Positions 42,317 to 52,014 of a stretch of 64,000 nt of DNA are shown in pieces. Position numbers and translations under genes: made by a program. The first letter of the stretch is position 1, and each line of letters starts with the position of its first letter. The stretch spans positions 3,162,001-3,226,000 of the forward strand of contig NZ_JACCFO010000001.1 in the NCBI RefSeq assembly GCF_013410565.1, read 5' to 3'. The notes beneath the pieces were generated by a model. That model was not told the origin of the DNA. It saw nothing but the letters and a program-made list of their open reading frames with translations, and did no database searches. The stretch is from Streptomonospora nanhaiensis (GTDB lineage Bacteria; Actinomycetota; Actinomycetes; Streptosporangiales; Streptosporangiaceae).

Positions 42317-44426
42317 CTACCGCGCACGGCGGGGCCGCGCCGTGCGGTTCCCGCCGAGGCGCAACACGGGCGGCACCGCCGCGGGGTCGCGGTGCGCGGA
42401 CTGCTGCGGGCCGCGCCCGGTGGCGACCTCCCTCAACGCGGGCCGCAGGCCGCAGGGGAAGTCGCGTACGCCCGCGCCGGCGGCCACGACGTAGGCGCGC
42501 GGGCGGACCAGGCCCAGGAAGGTGAACAGGCGCTTGGTCTCGACCTCGCGGACCCCGCGCGCCACCTCCGCCGGGCGCCGGTCGGGGTTGTGGCCGTCGG
42601 CGAAGTCGGTGGAGGAGATGTTGTCCTTGCCCTTCCGCAGCGCCTCCTTCTTGAACGCCGCGGCCTGGGGGTAGCCGTACCGGGAGTCCAGGGTGAAGCA
42701 GACGACGTGCAGGCGGCCGGTGATGCCCTCGATGTTGCGCAGCGCCGAGGCGCGCTCCCAGGCCGCGCGCACCTCGGGGGAGGCGTCCGGCGGCCCCCCC
42801 GAAGTGGGTTTCGTGGGTGACGCGCATGGACAGCGCCGCGCCGGGGTCGGCGTGGTTGCCCTCGGGGTGGAGCAGGGGCGCGCTGGCGACCGCGGCGGGA
42901 AAGCCCCGCGTCATGAGGAGGGCGCTGAGGAAGCCGCCGTAGGAGAAGCCGTAGGCGGCCATGCGGTTGGTGTTCACCGCCAGCCGCGGGTCGGCCTTAC
43001 CCCGGGCCACGACGGCGGCGACGGCGGCCTCCAAGTGGTCCACCTCGGTGGTGCCCGCCCTGCCGTAGATGCTCGTCCGCCAGTCGCGGCCGTACCCGCC
43101 CGAACCGGCGTAGTCGGGCAGCACCAGCACCGCCCCCGCCTTGACCGCCATCTGGGAGACCTCCGAGGGCGGGGCGTTGGGGGTGCTGGAGACCGGCCCG
43201 CCGTGCACGTCCAGCAGCAGGGGGTACCCGCCCGGGGGCGGCGGGGAGGTCGGGGTGACCACCACGACCGAGAGCCGGCCGCCTGCGGGCTCGGCCACGT
43301 CGACCCACAGGCGCTGATGACGGGCGTCGCCCGCCCCCAGCAGCGGCGGCTTGGCCGGTGCGAAGGGGAAGGCCGCGCCGGCGGTGGAGCGGTACTCCGC
43401 CGCGCTGAACATGTCCTGCGACCGGTACTCGACGCTGCCGTCGGGGCGGGCGGCCACGTCCCGCACCGTGCCGGGCCGGGTGGGCACCAGGTCGGGCCGC
43501 GCGTCGGGCCGGGTGGTGTCGAAGCGGTAGACGCGCTGGTCGAAGCCGTCGGTGAACACCGCCACCACGGTCCGCCCGTCGGGCGCGTACGACGCCTGGG
43601 GGAGCCACCACGAGGTCCAGCGCTGGACGAATTCCCCGACGACAGCCTCCCGGGAGAGCCGCCGCTCGTCGGTCGGGTCGTCGGCGTCGGCCACCACCAG
43701 GCTCCGCAGGTTGTCGTCGGGGCCCTCGCGGAACAGCAGGAGTTCGTGGGATCGGGGGTCCGGGCTGAACTGGACCGGCACGACGGACACGCCGTCGCGG
43801 TCGCCCACCCGCCGCACGGGGGAGCCGTCGGCGGTGCGGCGCACGTCGGCCCAGGCGCCGCCGATGGCGCCGTTGACGAAGGCCACCAGCGTGCCGTCGG
43901 CCGACAGCACCGGGCCGTTGAGGAGCGCGGAGTCGTCCGAGGCGATCTCGCGCACGGCACCGTCGGGTTCGGCCACATAGACCCCGAAGCGCTTCCCGCC
44001 GGGCGGCAGTTCGCCGTCGAACCCCAGGGCGAACGCGAACCTGCCGGTGCGGGACGACGCCCCGAGCTGGCGCCCGGGGGGCAGGTCCGGTGCGACGGGG
44101 ACCTCGTCGCCGGGGGCACTGGCGAAGGGCTGGCCTACCCAGGCCCCGTCCTCGGCACCGGGGTAGGCCGGCTTGAACCAGTACACCGTCTCGCCGTCCG
44201 CCGAGATCACGGCGTCCGCCGCGTTGTGCCGGGGGTCGGTGAGCCGGCGGTGCTCGCCGGTGCCCCGGTCCCAGGAGTAGACCGCCCACGCGCCGGGCTC
44301 CTCGCCCGGTGGCTCGGGCCGGTAGCAGTAGATGCTCCGGTCCGGGTCGGCCTCGGCGGTCCGGAGCTCCGCCGTGCTGCCCTGCTCGCGGGGCGCCCCC
44401 GGCGCCGCCCCCGCCGTGTCCTCCAT
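42317..44426 (-). pseudogene. S9 prolyl oligopeptidase family serine peptidase, frameshifted
   Basis: Removing one base from the C7 run at 42794-42800 (G7 on the coding strand) restores a 702-aa S9 peptidase. The main frame covers the N-terminal beta-propeller (residues about 20-370; NAADAVISADGETVYWFKPA, VPVQFSPDPRSHELLLFREG) and the start of the hydrolase domain: LLLDVHGGPVSSTPNAPPS, then the nucleophile motif MAAYGFSYGGFLSALLMTRG. After HETHFGG the frame is lost. The other frame resumes with AAWERASALRNIEG and continues to the His region STDFADGHNPD. ATG 44426 is preceded by AAAGAGGTG. The run length suggests a sequencing or slippage error. If real, the product loses its catalytic His. Confidence 0.82.
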
Positions 44427-44571
44427 GGCACACCTCTTTCCCCCGCCGCGCACGGATCGCCGCGGCCGGGTGTCGACTCCGTTGTCGTCACGGGGATCCT
44501 AAAGGGCGGTTTCGGCGCCCCGGCGGCGGAGGTGGGTGGAGGCGGCCGTCGCCGCGAGAGGCGGGCGCCGG

Positions 44572-45840
44572 TCAGGACGGCGGCGGCGCGGAGTCGCCCT
44601 CCTCGCGGCCGACCGTGCGCCGCAGGACGTCGCAGGTGTACTGGAACTCCTCCTGCAGCCGGGTGGCCTCGACCAGCAGCGTCGCGTAGGGGCTGGAGCG
44701 GTCGGTGAGCGGCAGGGCGTTCCGGGAGGCGTGGTCGGCCAGGCCCTGGGCGTACTCCTCGGCCTGTGCCACCTTGGCGCAGAGGTCGTCGGTCTGCTCG
44801 GCCAGGCGCTCGTCGGCGACCTCGCTGAGGTCGCGGGTGACCTCGGCGGCCGAGGCCAGGAAGTCCGCGTAGTGGCCCAGGAACGCGTCGCGGTCGGGGC
44901 CGGCCTGGGTGCGGCCGGCCGACTCGTCGAGGGTGCGGGCCACCGACGCCAGCTGGTAGCTGACGCGGTCGAGGGCGTCGACCACCTCGGCGTAGCCGGT
45001 GAAGGTCAGGCGGCCGCGGTTGCGGCGCAGCAGGCGGCGGGGGTTGTAGTAGACGCTCTCCTCGGCCGTCCGAACGGCGGTGCGGGCCTGGTCCACCTGG
45101 CGGCCGAGGTTGTTGGCGCGGCGGCGCCACTGGGCGGTGCGCTCCTCGTCCAGGGAGCCCTCGCGCAGCGGCGGGTGCATGTCGGAGATCAGGTCGCACA
45201 TGGAGTGGGCCAGCGCGCGCACGCCGTACTCCGCGCTGCGGAACCGCATGGGCGGCAGGACGAGCAGGTTCACCGGCACGCCGACACCGCAGCCCACGCA
45301 CACCAGCAGCACGATCTGGCCGAGCTGGGCCAGCCGGTCCACCGTGGTGGTGGCCGTGATGTACATGGAGAACGCGAAGAACGCCGCCGTGGCCACCTGG
45401 GAGCCCTGCGAGCCGAGCCGGGGCCACCGGCCGATGACCAGTGCCCCCACGGTGACCAGTGCGAACGTGAGCACATCGGGCCCGGCCAGGAACCCGAAGA
45501 CGCCCTGGAGCACCACGCCCAGCGAGACCGCGCCGAGGTAGCGCAGCGACTGGGCCACCGACTGGTAGACCGTCACCTGCATCATCAGCACCGCCGAGAA
45601 GGGGGCGAACGCGGGCGCCTGGGCGCGCATGCCGTAGTAGGCGATCGTCCAGGCGATGGTGGCGGCCAGCGTGCTCTTGGCGATCATCAGCAGGACGTTG
45701 CGCTCGTGGCCGTCGGATCGCGCGCGGTGCAGCCACTGCCGGGTGCGCGACCACCAGTCCAGGGGGGCCGGCCGCAGCCCCGTCCGCTCCGATGGGCGCC
45801 GTGACCGACGCGCTGACCGTGCCGACCGCGATGGACGCAT
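44572..45840 (-). CDS. FUSC/aromatic-acid-exporter-like membrane protein
   Basis: This is a 422-aa membrane protein. A basic N-terminal tail (RRSRRPSERTGLRP) leads to about six membrane helices (KSTLAATIAWTIAYYGMRAQ, AVSLGVVLQGVFGFLAGPDV, ALVTVGALVIG, ATAAFFAFSMYITATTT, IVLLVCVGCGVGVPVNLLVL). A long cytoplasmic helical region (residues about 215-422) follows, rich in Glu/Arg/Ala (LREGSLDEERTAQWRRRANN). This matches FUSC-like or ArAE-type proteins. Substrate unknown. AGGAGG lies 9 nt before ATG 45840. It is divergent from the SpoIIE phosphatase gene, a common arrangement in actinobacteria. Confidence 0.82.
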   Translation of the reverse strand: MRPSRSARSARRSRRPSERTGLRPAPLDWWSRTRQWLHRARSDGHERNVLLMIAKSTLAATIAWTIAYYGMRAQAPAFAPFSAVLMMQVTVYQSVAQSLRYLGAVSLGVVLQGVFGFLAGPDVLTFALVTVGALVIGRWPRLGSQGSQVATAAFFAFSMYITATTTVDRLAQLGQIVLLVCVGCGVGVPVNLLVLPPMRFRSAEYGVRALAHSMCDLISDMHPPLREGSLDEERTAQWRRRANNLGRQVDQARTAVRTAEESVYYNPRRLLRRNRGRLTFTGYAEVVDALDRVSYQLASVARTLDESAGRTQAGPDRDAFLGHYADFLASAAEVTRDLSEVADERLAEQTDDLCAKVAQAEEYAQGLADHASRNALPLTDRSSPYATLLVEATRLQEEFQYTCDVLRRTVGREEGDSAPPPS

Positions 45841-46053
45841 ACCCCGCTGCCTCCTGGCTCTGGTGCCGCTCTCCCGTTGCCCCGACCGGATCCGCGCGAC
45901 CTGGGGCGGCGCGGTCCCGCCGGCTCCTGCCCCGTCCGGATAACCGGGAACGCCGCGAACATGTCGCCCGCCGCCGCATCGGCGCCGACCGCCTGTCGGT
46001 CGTGGCTCGGCGGCGCCCCGTGGCCGACACTGGTGCGGGGGTGGTGGAAGCCA

Positions 46054-47397
46054 GTGGCTGAGGGCACGGGCGGCGCGGGCGGAGGCGCTGGAGGGGCCGG
46101 GGGCGCTTCGGGCGCCGGAGGCACCGGGGGCGCGGAGGGCACCGAGTTGGAGCGGGCCGTGGCCGGGCTTCGGCTCATGGCCGAGGTGAGCACGGTCGTG
46201 GGCAGCAGCCTGGACGGCGAGGTGGTGCTGCGCCGCCTCGCCCGCCTGGTGGTGCCCGTGCTCGCCGACTGGTGCGTGGTGGACCTCATCGGCGACGAAC
46301 TGCGCCGCGTGGCGCTGGTGCACCGCGACCCCGACGTGCGCCCCGCCCCCTACACCGCGGGCATGGTGCTGCCCGCGCCCGGGCCGGTGCCCGGCAGAGC
46401 CGTCGAGCGCGTCCTGGCCGGCGAGGGGCCCCTTGTCAGCACCGAGTTCCCCGCCGCCGACAGCCCGCTGGGCCGCGAGCACCGCCAGCTCATCGACGCC
46501 TTCGGCGCCCACACCGAGGTCCTGGTGCCGCTGCGCGTGCGCCGCCGCGTCCTGGGGGTCCTGGGGCTGGTGCGCACCTCGCCCGAGCGCCCGGTCACCG
46601 CCGAGGACCTGGAGCTGATCCAGGACATCGCCCACCGCGCCGCCATCGCCCTGGACAACGCCCGCCTCTACGCCTCGGTCCGCGGCGCCGCCCACGACCT
46701 CCAGCGGGCGCTGCTGCCCGAACTCCCCGACCTCGGCCGCCTGGAGACGGCCGCCCACTACCTGCCCGCCCAGGACGAGGCCGAGGTGGGCGGCGACTGG
46801 TACGACGCCTTCGTGCTGCCCGACGGCGCCGCCGCGCTCGCCGTGGGCGACGTCTGCGGCCACGACCGGGCCGCCGCCGTCGAGATGTCCAAGCTGCAGA
46901 ACATGCTGCGCGCCCTGGCCTGGGACCACCAGGACCCGCCCAGCGGGATCCTCCGCCGGCTGGACGCGCTCATGGACTACCTGCGGGCCCGCACCGCCAC
47001 CGCCGTGTTCGGCCGCGTCGACGGCCCCGACGGCGGCCCGTGGACCTGGTCCTGGAGCAACGCCGGCCACCCGCCGCCCCTGCTGCTGGCCCCCGACGGC
47101 CGCACCCGCTACCTCGGCGGCGCCCCCGACCCCCTGCTGGGCACCGGCGTGCCGCTCCCCCGCACCGACCGCACCGAGGCCCTGCGGCCCGGCCGCACCC
47201 TGCTGCTCTACAGCGACGGCCTGGTCGAACGCCGCGGCGAGTCGCTGTCGCGGGGCATGGTCCGCCTGCGCCAGCAACTCGCCCTGCGCGCCCGCGAACC
47301 GGTGGGCGCCCTTTGCGACAGCCTGCTGGAGTGCATGGTCCCCGAGCCCGAGGACGACGTGGTCCTGCTGGCCCTGCGGGTCCCCGGGGAGGGGTGA
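46054..47397 (+). CDS. GAF-domain SpoIIE-type PP2C protein phosphatase
   Basis: This is a 447-aa signalling phosphatase. The start is a Gly/Ala linker (about 30 residues). A GAF sensor follows at residues 45-200 (RLMAEVSTVVGSSLDGEVVL, VLGVLGLVRTSPERPVTAED). The SpoIIE domain covers 210-440: LLPELPDLGRLETAAHYLPA, VGGDWYDAFVLPDG with metal-binding Asp, VGDVCGHDRAAAVEMSKL, WSNAGHPPPLLLAPDG, and LLLYSDGLVERRGESL. These are the usual PP2C metal ligands. Such phosphatases dephosphorylate anti-sigma-factor antagonists. The start is uncertain: GTG 46054 has a GGTGGAAG site, while ATG 45961 would add 31 low-complexity residues. No anti-sigma gene is adjacent. Confidence 0.88.
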   Translation: MAEGTGGAGGGAGGAGGASGAGGTGGAEGTELERAVAGLRLMAEVSTVVGSSLDGEVVLRRLARLVVPVLADWCVVDLIGDELRRVALVHRDPDVRPAPYTAGMVLPAPGPVPGRAVERVLAGEGPLVSTEFPAADSPLGREHRQLIDAFGAHTEVLVPLRVRRRVLGVLGLVRTSPERPVTAEDLELIQDIAHRAAIALDNARLYASVRGAAHDLQRALLPELPDLGRLETAAHYLPAQDEAEVGGDWYDAFVLPDGAAALAVGDVCGHDRAAAVEMSKLQNMLRALAWDHQDPPSGILRRLDALMDYLRARTATAVFGRVDGPDGGPWTWSWSNAGHPPPLLLAPDGRTRYLGGAPDPLLGTGVPLPRTDRTEALRPGRTLLLYSDGLVERRGESLSRGMVRLRQQLALRAREPVGALCDSLLECMVPEPEDDVVLLALRVPGEG

Positions 47398-47431
47398 GCG
47401 GTGGCCGTACGCGGTCCCGGCCGCCGCGGGG

Positions 47432-48454
47432 TCAAGGGCGGCCGAGGGTGCTTTCTCGGGGGACCAGGGCGAATCCGGGGCGGATGCGGCGCGAGGAATC
47501 GGGGGGTGGGGTGCGGGCGGGGTCGAGGCGGGCGAGGAGGGCGTCGACGGCGGCGCGGGCGATCGCCCGCTTGTGCGGGGCGATGGTGGTCAGGGCCGCC
47601 GCGCAGTAGCGGCCGTCCTCGATGTCGTCGAACCCGACCACAGCGACGTCCTCGGGGACCCGCAGGCCGCGTTCGCCCAGGGTGCGCATGGCGCCGATCG
47701 CGACCAGGTCGTTGTAGCAGAACACGGCGTCGGGCGCGGCGCCGGAGTCCAGCAGGCGGGCCATCGCCCGGGCGCCGTCGGCGCGGGTGTAGCCGTCGGT
47801 GGTCGCCACCAGGTCGTCGCCGGCCGCCGCGCCCGCCGCCGCCAGCTCCTCGCGCCACCCGCGCAGCCGCAGGTGGGCGGGCTGGCGGGTGCGGCCGTGG
47901 CGGGCGCCGAGGAAAGCGATGCGCCGCCGGCCCAGCTCCAGCAGGTGCCGCGTCGCCGTGCGGGCGGCGGCCACGTTGTCGATGGCGATGTGGTCGTAGG
48001 GCGCGTCGTACTCCCGCTCGCCCAGCAGCACCAGCGGCGCCTCGGAGCCGCGCTCGGCCAGGTCCTCGTTCTCCAGCTCGATGGGGCTCAGGATCAGGCC
48101 GTCGATCAGGCCGGCGCGCACGCCCCGGACGAACAGCACCTCCTGGTCGCGCCGCCCGTGGGTGGGGTCCAGCAGCACGGTGCAGCCCAGGCCCGCCGCG
48201 TAGTCGATCACCTCCTCGGCCAACTCGGCGAAGTAGGGGTTGTTCAGCTCGGGCAGGGCGAGGGCGATGATGCCGGTGCGCCCGGCGCGCAGGTGGCGGG
48301 CGGTGAGGTTGGGGCGGTAGCCCAGCTCGTCGATGGCCTGCTGCACGCGCCGGCGCGTGGCCGGCGTGACGTGGCGGTAGCCGTTGACGACGTTGGACAC
48401 CGTCTTGGCGGAGACGCCGGCGCGCTCCGCGACGTCCTTCAGGCTGACGACCAC
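47432..48454 (-). CDS. LacI-family transcriptional regulator
   Basis: This is a 340-aa repressor. The N-terminal helix-turn-helix and hinge are LKDVAERAGVSAKTVSNVVN, YRHVTPATRRRVQQAIDELG and YRPNLTARHLRAG. The periplasmic-binding-like core follows, with ALALPELNNPYFAELAEEVI, LDPTHGRRDQEVLFVRGVRA, HIAIDNVAAARTATRHLLEL, APDAVFCYNDLVAIGAMRTL and DVAVVGFDDIEDGRYCAAAL. GTG 48454 is preceded by AAGGGGGCG. It is divergent from the secreted GH2 glycosidase and is its likely sugar-responsive repressor. Confidence 0.93.
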   Translation of the reverse strand: MVVSLKDVAERAGVSAKTVSNVVNGYRHVTPATRRRVQQAIDELGYRPNLTARHLRAGRTGIIALALPELNNPYFAELAEEVIDYAAGLGCTVLLDPTHGRRDQEVLFVRGVRAGLIDGLILSPIELENEDLAERGSEAPLVLLGEREYDAPYDHIAIDNVAAARTATRHLLELGRRRIAFLGARHGRTRQPAHLRLRGWREELAAAGAAAGDDLVATTDGYTRADGARAMARLLDSGAAPDAVFCYNDLVAIGAMRTLGERGLRVPEDVAVVGFDDIEDGRYCAAALTTIAPHKRAIARAAVDALLARLDPARTPPPDSSRRIRPGFALVPRESTLGRP

Positions 48455-48801
48455 ACCGCCCCCTTCGCGTTCGCGGGGCCGCTTCGCGGGCCCGCCGCCC
48501 GCGCGGGCGCCGCGCCGCCAATTCCCGCGCTCCCCGCTGGGAGTTCCATCGTTATACAGCACCGGCCCGTGCCGCCACCCGCGGCCGCAGTTCGGCGCCG
48601 CAGCGCCCGTTCCGCGCCATCCGGGGGGCCGCCGGGCGGGCGCGGCGGTGCGGCCGGACCTCTGGACAGCGGGGGGTGACTGTGCTCTCATCGTGAGTGA
48701 ACCCGGGTTTTCCACGTTGTAAACGACGCGACGAGGCCGGACGCGGGGGCGGACACGACCCGCCCCCGCTCCGGCCGCTCCCCCGTTTCCCGGAGGCCCC
48801 C
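48455..48801. other. Divergent promoter region, lacI-type regulator / GH2 gene
   Basis: This is 347 nt without a gene. On the minus strand TATAAC (plus 48551-48556) lies 97 nt upstream of the regulator and could be its -10. On the plus strand the AT-rich patch 48706-48726 contains CGTT-gta-AACG (48715-48725), an inverted repeat that could be a LacI operator about 80 nt before the GH2 start. The GH2 ribosome binding site CGGAGG is at about 48791-48796. Confidence 0.45.
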
Positions 48802-51108
48802 ATGCGCCTGAGCCCCTCCGATCCCCCCGCCCGCCCCCGCTCCGCCGCACCCGCCGCCGCGGCCCTGGCCGCGCTCCTGACCTCCGCCCTGCTGCTGCCC
48901 GCCCCGCCCGCCGCCGCTGCCGAGTGGCGGCCCCTCGAACCCCCGCTGACCACCCCCTGGACCGACGACGTCTCGCCCGACAACGCGCTGCCCGAGTACC
49001 CGCGCCCGCAACTGGAGCGCCCCGACTGGCGCAACCTCAACGGCGTGTGGCAGTGGGCGCCCGCCGCCGAGGGCGAGGCCCCGCCGCTCGGCGAGGACCT
49101 CGGCCGCGAGATCCTCGTGCCCTACCCCGTGGAGTCGGCGCTGTCGGGTGTCGGCGAGGACACCGACCGCATGTGGTACCGCCGCACCTTCACCGTCCCC
49201 GACTCCTGGGACGGCCGCCGCGTGCTGCTCCACTTCGACGCCGTGGACTGGCGCGCCGAGGTCTGGGTCAACGGCACCCGGGTGGGCGGCCACACCGGCG
49301 GATACGACCGGTTCTCCCTCGACGTCACCGACGCCCTGCGCGAGGGCGGCAACGAGGTGGTCGTGGGCGTGCACGACCCCACCGACGGCGGCTCCCAGCC
49401 GGTCGGCAAGCAGCGCGACGAGCCCGGCGGGATCTTCTACACCTCCTACACCGGCATCTGGCAGACGGTGTGGCTGGAGCCGGTGGCCCCCGCCCATGTC
49501 ACCCGGGTGGACCTCACCCCCGACGTCCCCGGCGAGCGGCTGGACGCGGTGGTCCACGCCGAGCGCGCCGGCGGCACCACCGCACGGGTGACCGTCCGCG
49601 ACGGCGACACCGTCGTGGGCACCGCGCGCGGGCGCCCCGGCACGGAGATCTCCGTGCCGGTCCCCGACCCCCGCCTGTGGTCCCCCGGCGACCCCTTCCT
49701 CTACGACGTCGAGGTCACCCTGGAGCGCGGCGGCCGCACGGTCGACCGCGTCGACAGCTACGCCGGCATGCGCTCGATCGACACCGCCGAGGTGGACGGC
49801 GTGGTGCGCCCGGTCCTCAACGGCGAGTACGTCTTCCAGATGGGCACGCTCGACCAGGGGTACTGGCCCGACGGCATCGCGACCGCGCCCACCGACGAGG
49901 CCCTGCGCTTCGACATCCAGGCGCACAAGGACCTGGGCTACAACACCATCCGCAAGCACGTGAAGGTCGAGCCCGACCGCTGGTACTACTGGGCCGACCG
50001 GCTGGGCGTGCTGGTGTGGCAGGACATGCCCTCCATGGCCGAGGTCCCCGACGCCGCCGGGCGCGAGCGGTTCGAGGCCGAACTGCGCGAGATGATCGAC
50101 CAGCACCGCAGCTCCCCCGCCATCACCCACTGGATCCCGTTCAACGAGGGCTGGGGGCAGTACGACGGCGCCCGCATCGCCGAGGAGGTCGCGGCCATGG
50201 ACCCCTCGCGCCTGGTCACCGGCGCATCGGGCTGGCACGACACCGGCAACGGCGACGTGATCGACTCCCACATCTACACCGGCCCCGGCGACCCCTCCCC
50301 CGCCACGGACGCCCGCGCCTCGGTGCTGGGCGAGTACGGCGGCCTGGGCCTTGCGGTGGAGGGCCACGAGTGGAGCCCCGGCGACGGGTTCGGCTACGAG
50401 ATGGTGTCCGACAGCGCCTCGCTCACCCACCGCTACACCGGCATGCTCGCCGGCCTCCAGCGGCTGGAGCGCACCAACGGGCTCTCGGGCGCGATCTACA
50501 CCGAGATCACCGACGTGGAGAACGAGCTGAACGGGCTCTACACCTACGACCGCCGAGAGCTGAAGGTGGACCCCGGCGCGGTGCGGGCCGCCCACGAGGA
50601 CCTGATCGCGGGCCGGCCGGTGAGCGGGTCGGCGGACCTGCCCGCCGGCGAGTGGCGCTCGCTGCGGGTGACCACCCCCGGGCACACCGACCGCTACATC
50701 CGCCACGCCGACGGGCTCGGCTACACCGCCGCGGTGGACGCCTCGGGGTCCGACCTGCTGAAGGCCGACGCCACCTGGCGGATCGTGCCCGGCCTGGCCG
50801 ATGAGGCCTGCTATTCGCTGGAGTCGCGCAACTACCCCGGCGAGTACCTGCGCCACCGCGAGGACCGGGTGCGGCGCGACCCCGACGACGGGACGCGGCT
50901 GTTCGACCAGGACGCCACCTGGTGCGCGGTGCCCGGGCTGTCGGGCACCGGGGTGTCGCTGCGCTCCTACAACTACCCCGACCACTTCCTGCGGCACTAC
51001 GGCTCCGAGCTGTGGCTGGCGGGTATGGGCGGGCCGCGGTCCTACGACACCGCCGACCTGTTCGCCGAGGACGCGAGCTGGGCGGTGGCCGACCCGTGGG
51101 CGCCGTGA
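48802..51108 (+). CDS. Secreted glycoside hydrolase family 2 enzyme with C-terminal AbfB domain
   Basis: This is a 768-aa secreted glycosidase. The signal peptide covers about 1-40 (PAAAALAALLTSALLLPAPP, ending AAAA). GH2 N-terminal jelly roll: RPQLERPDWRNLNGVWQW, MWYRRTFTVPDSWDGRRVLL, and VWVNGTRVGGHTGGYDRFSL. An immunoglobulin-like domain is followed by the TIM barrel with YNTIRKHVKVEPDRWYYWAD, the acid/base Glu in HWIPFNEGWGQYDG, and a candidate nucleophile Glu in GAIYTEITDVENELNGLYTY. The last 145 residues (SLRVTTPGHTDRYIRHADG, SLESRNYPGEYLRH) form an AbfB-like arabinose-binding beta-trefoil. This points to plant-polysaccharide side chains, possibly arabinan or arabinogalactan. Control by the divergent LacI protein is inferred. 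Confidence 0.9.
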   Translation: MRLSPSDPPARPRSAAPAAAALAALLTSALLLPAPPAAAAEWRPLEPPLTTPWTDDVSPDNALPEYPRPQLERPDWRNLNGVWQWAPAAEGEAPPLGEDLGREILVPYPVESALSGVGEDTDRMWYRRTFTVPDSWDGRRVLLHFDAVDWRAEVWVNGTRVGGHTGGYDRFSLDVTDALREGGNEVVVGVHDPTDGGSQPVGKQRDEPGGIFYTSYTGIWQTVWLEPVAPAHVTRVDLTPDVPGERLDAVVHAERAGGTTARVTVRDGDTVVGTARGRPGTEISVPVPDPRLWSPGDPFLYDVEVTLERGGRTVDRVDSYAGMRSIDTAEVDGVVRPVLNGEYVFQMGTLDQGYWPDGIATAPTDEALRFDIQAHKDLGYNTIRKHVKVEPDRWYYWADRLGVLVWQDMPSMAEVPDAAGRERFEAELREMIDQHRSSPAITHWIPFNEGWGQYDGARIAEEVAAMDPSRLVTGASGWHDTGNGDVIDSHIYTGPGDPSPATDARASVLGEYGGLGLAVEGHEWSPGDGFGYEMVSDSASLTHRYTGMLAGLQRLERTNGLSGAIYTEITDVENELNGLYTYDRRELKVDPGAVRAAHEDLIAGRPVSGSADLPAGEWRSLRVTTPGHTDRYIRHADGLGYTAAVDASGSDLLKADATWRIVPGLADEACYSLESRNYPGEYLRHREDRVRRDPDDGTRLFDQDATWCAVPGLSGTGVSLRSYNYPDHFLRHYGSELWLAGMGGPRSYDTADLFAEDASWAVADPWAP

Positions 51109-51131
51109 CGGCCGTGCGCCGCTGAATGGAC

Positions 51132-51210
51132 CGGCGCCGGCGGTTCGCCCCGCCGCCGGCGCCGCCCGGCTCCGCCGCCCGCTCGCACCCGTCCGGCGAG
51201 CGGGCGGCGG
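51132..51210. terminator. Two tandem hairpins between convergent genes
   Basis: The first stem (51132-51143 with 51153-51164) has 12 bp and the second (51172-51185 with 51197-51210) has 14 bp. They lie between the GH2 stop (+) and the next stop (-) and can serve both strands. Confidence 0.7.
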
Positions 51211-51221
51211 GCCGCGGGTTG

Positions 51222-51845
51222 TCAGGCGGGGCAGCGGGCGCGGAGTTCGGCGGCGCCGTCGCCGGTGAGGTCGTCGCAGAACGCGGCGCGGCCGGTCATG
51301 GCCATGATGAGGGCGACGGTGGGCCCCGAGACCAGAGGGCCCTCGCCGGCGGAGAAGTCGGTGTCGGTGGCCGCCAGCCGCAGCCCCTTGACGCGGGACC
51401 GGGCCTCCACGACGAAGTCGCTGCCGTGGTAGTAGGCGGCCAGGCGGGTCAGGACCTCCGGCGGGTAGTCGCGGCGCAGGCCCAGCGGGCGGCGGATGTC
51501 CTCGCCGTGGACCACGGCCTCGCCGAGGTTGGCGATCGGCGGCAGCGGCGAGGTGGTACTGGAGACCACCCGCTGGAAGCGGTCGAGGGTGTCGGCCGGC
51601 GAGGAGCCCAGGTGCTCCCTCAGCCGCATGGCGACCATGGCGTCGAAGTCGAACCGGCAGCGCAGCACGCCCACCAGCCAGCGCGCCATGGACAGGCTGG
51701 CCCCGGCGGTGAGGTGGGCCAGGACCTCGCGCACCGAAAGCCCCGCGCACAGCGAGGGCACCGCCCAGTCGGGGTCGCTCAGACCGCCGAGGTCGGCGGC
51801 CAGGGCGGCGCGCTCGGCGTGGACCAGGGGCCAGGTTTCGTTCAT
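51222..51845 (-). CDS. TIGR03083/maleylpyruvate-isomerase-like (DinB-fold) protein
   Basis: This 207-aa protein is mostly helical. The N-terminus has AERAALAADLGGLSDPDWAV and SLCAGLSVREVLAHLTAGAS, the metal-binding His of the mycothiol-dependent/DinB-like four-helix bundle being in LAHLTAG. Later VVHGEDIRRPLGLRRDYPPE supplies two further likely ligands (His, Asp/Glu). GEGPLVSGPTVALIMAMTGR resembles the mycothiol-protein C-terminal segment of the family. Function is probably mycothiol-linked isomerase or transferase chemistry, substrate unknown. ATG 51845 has TAGGGT 7 nt upstream and no ribosome binding site. Confidence 0.85.
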   Translation of the reverse strand: MNETWPLVHAERAALAADLGGLSDPDWAVPSLCAGLSVREVLAHLTAGASLSMARWLVGVLRCRFDFDAMVAMRLREHLGSSPADTLDRFQRVVSSTTSPLPPIANLGEAVVHGEDIRRPLGLRRDYPPEVLTRLAAYYHGSDFVVEARSRVKGLRLAATDTDFSAGEGPLVSGPTVALIMAMTGRAAFCDDLTGDGAAELRARCPA

Positions 51846-51858
51846 ACGTACGACCCTA
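51846..51858 (-). promoter_or_regulatory. Candidate leaderless -10 element for the TIGR03083 gene
   Basis: On the minus strand TAGGGT (plus 51853-51858) is followed by 7 nt and the ATG at 51845. Confidence 0.5.
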
Positions 51859-52014
51859 CCCACCGGGTACGACAACCCGCGGACGGCGGCCCGCGCCGGC
51901 GGCCCGCGCCGGCTCCCGCCTCCCCCGCCGCTCCCGCGCGGCGGTAGCCTTTCCGGGCGGCGCCCCAGCCGCGCACCGACGACCCCGGGCAGACCTGGCA
52001 GAAGGGTGGCGACC

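Noticed and set aside
44453-44571. Further coding sequence between the S9 pseudogene and the FUSC gene
   Set aside because: Too short and without a start and ribosome binding site. Only spacer DNA is visible.
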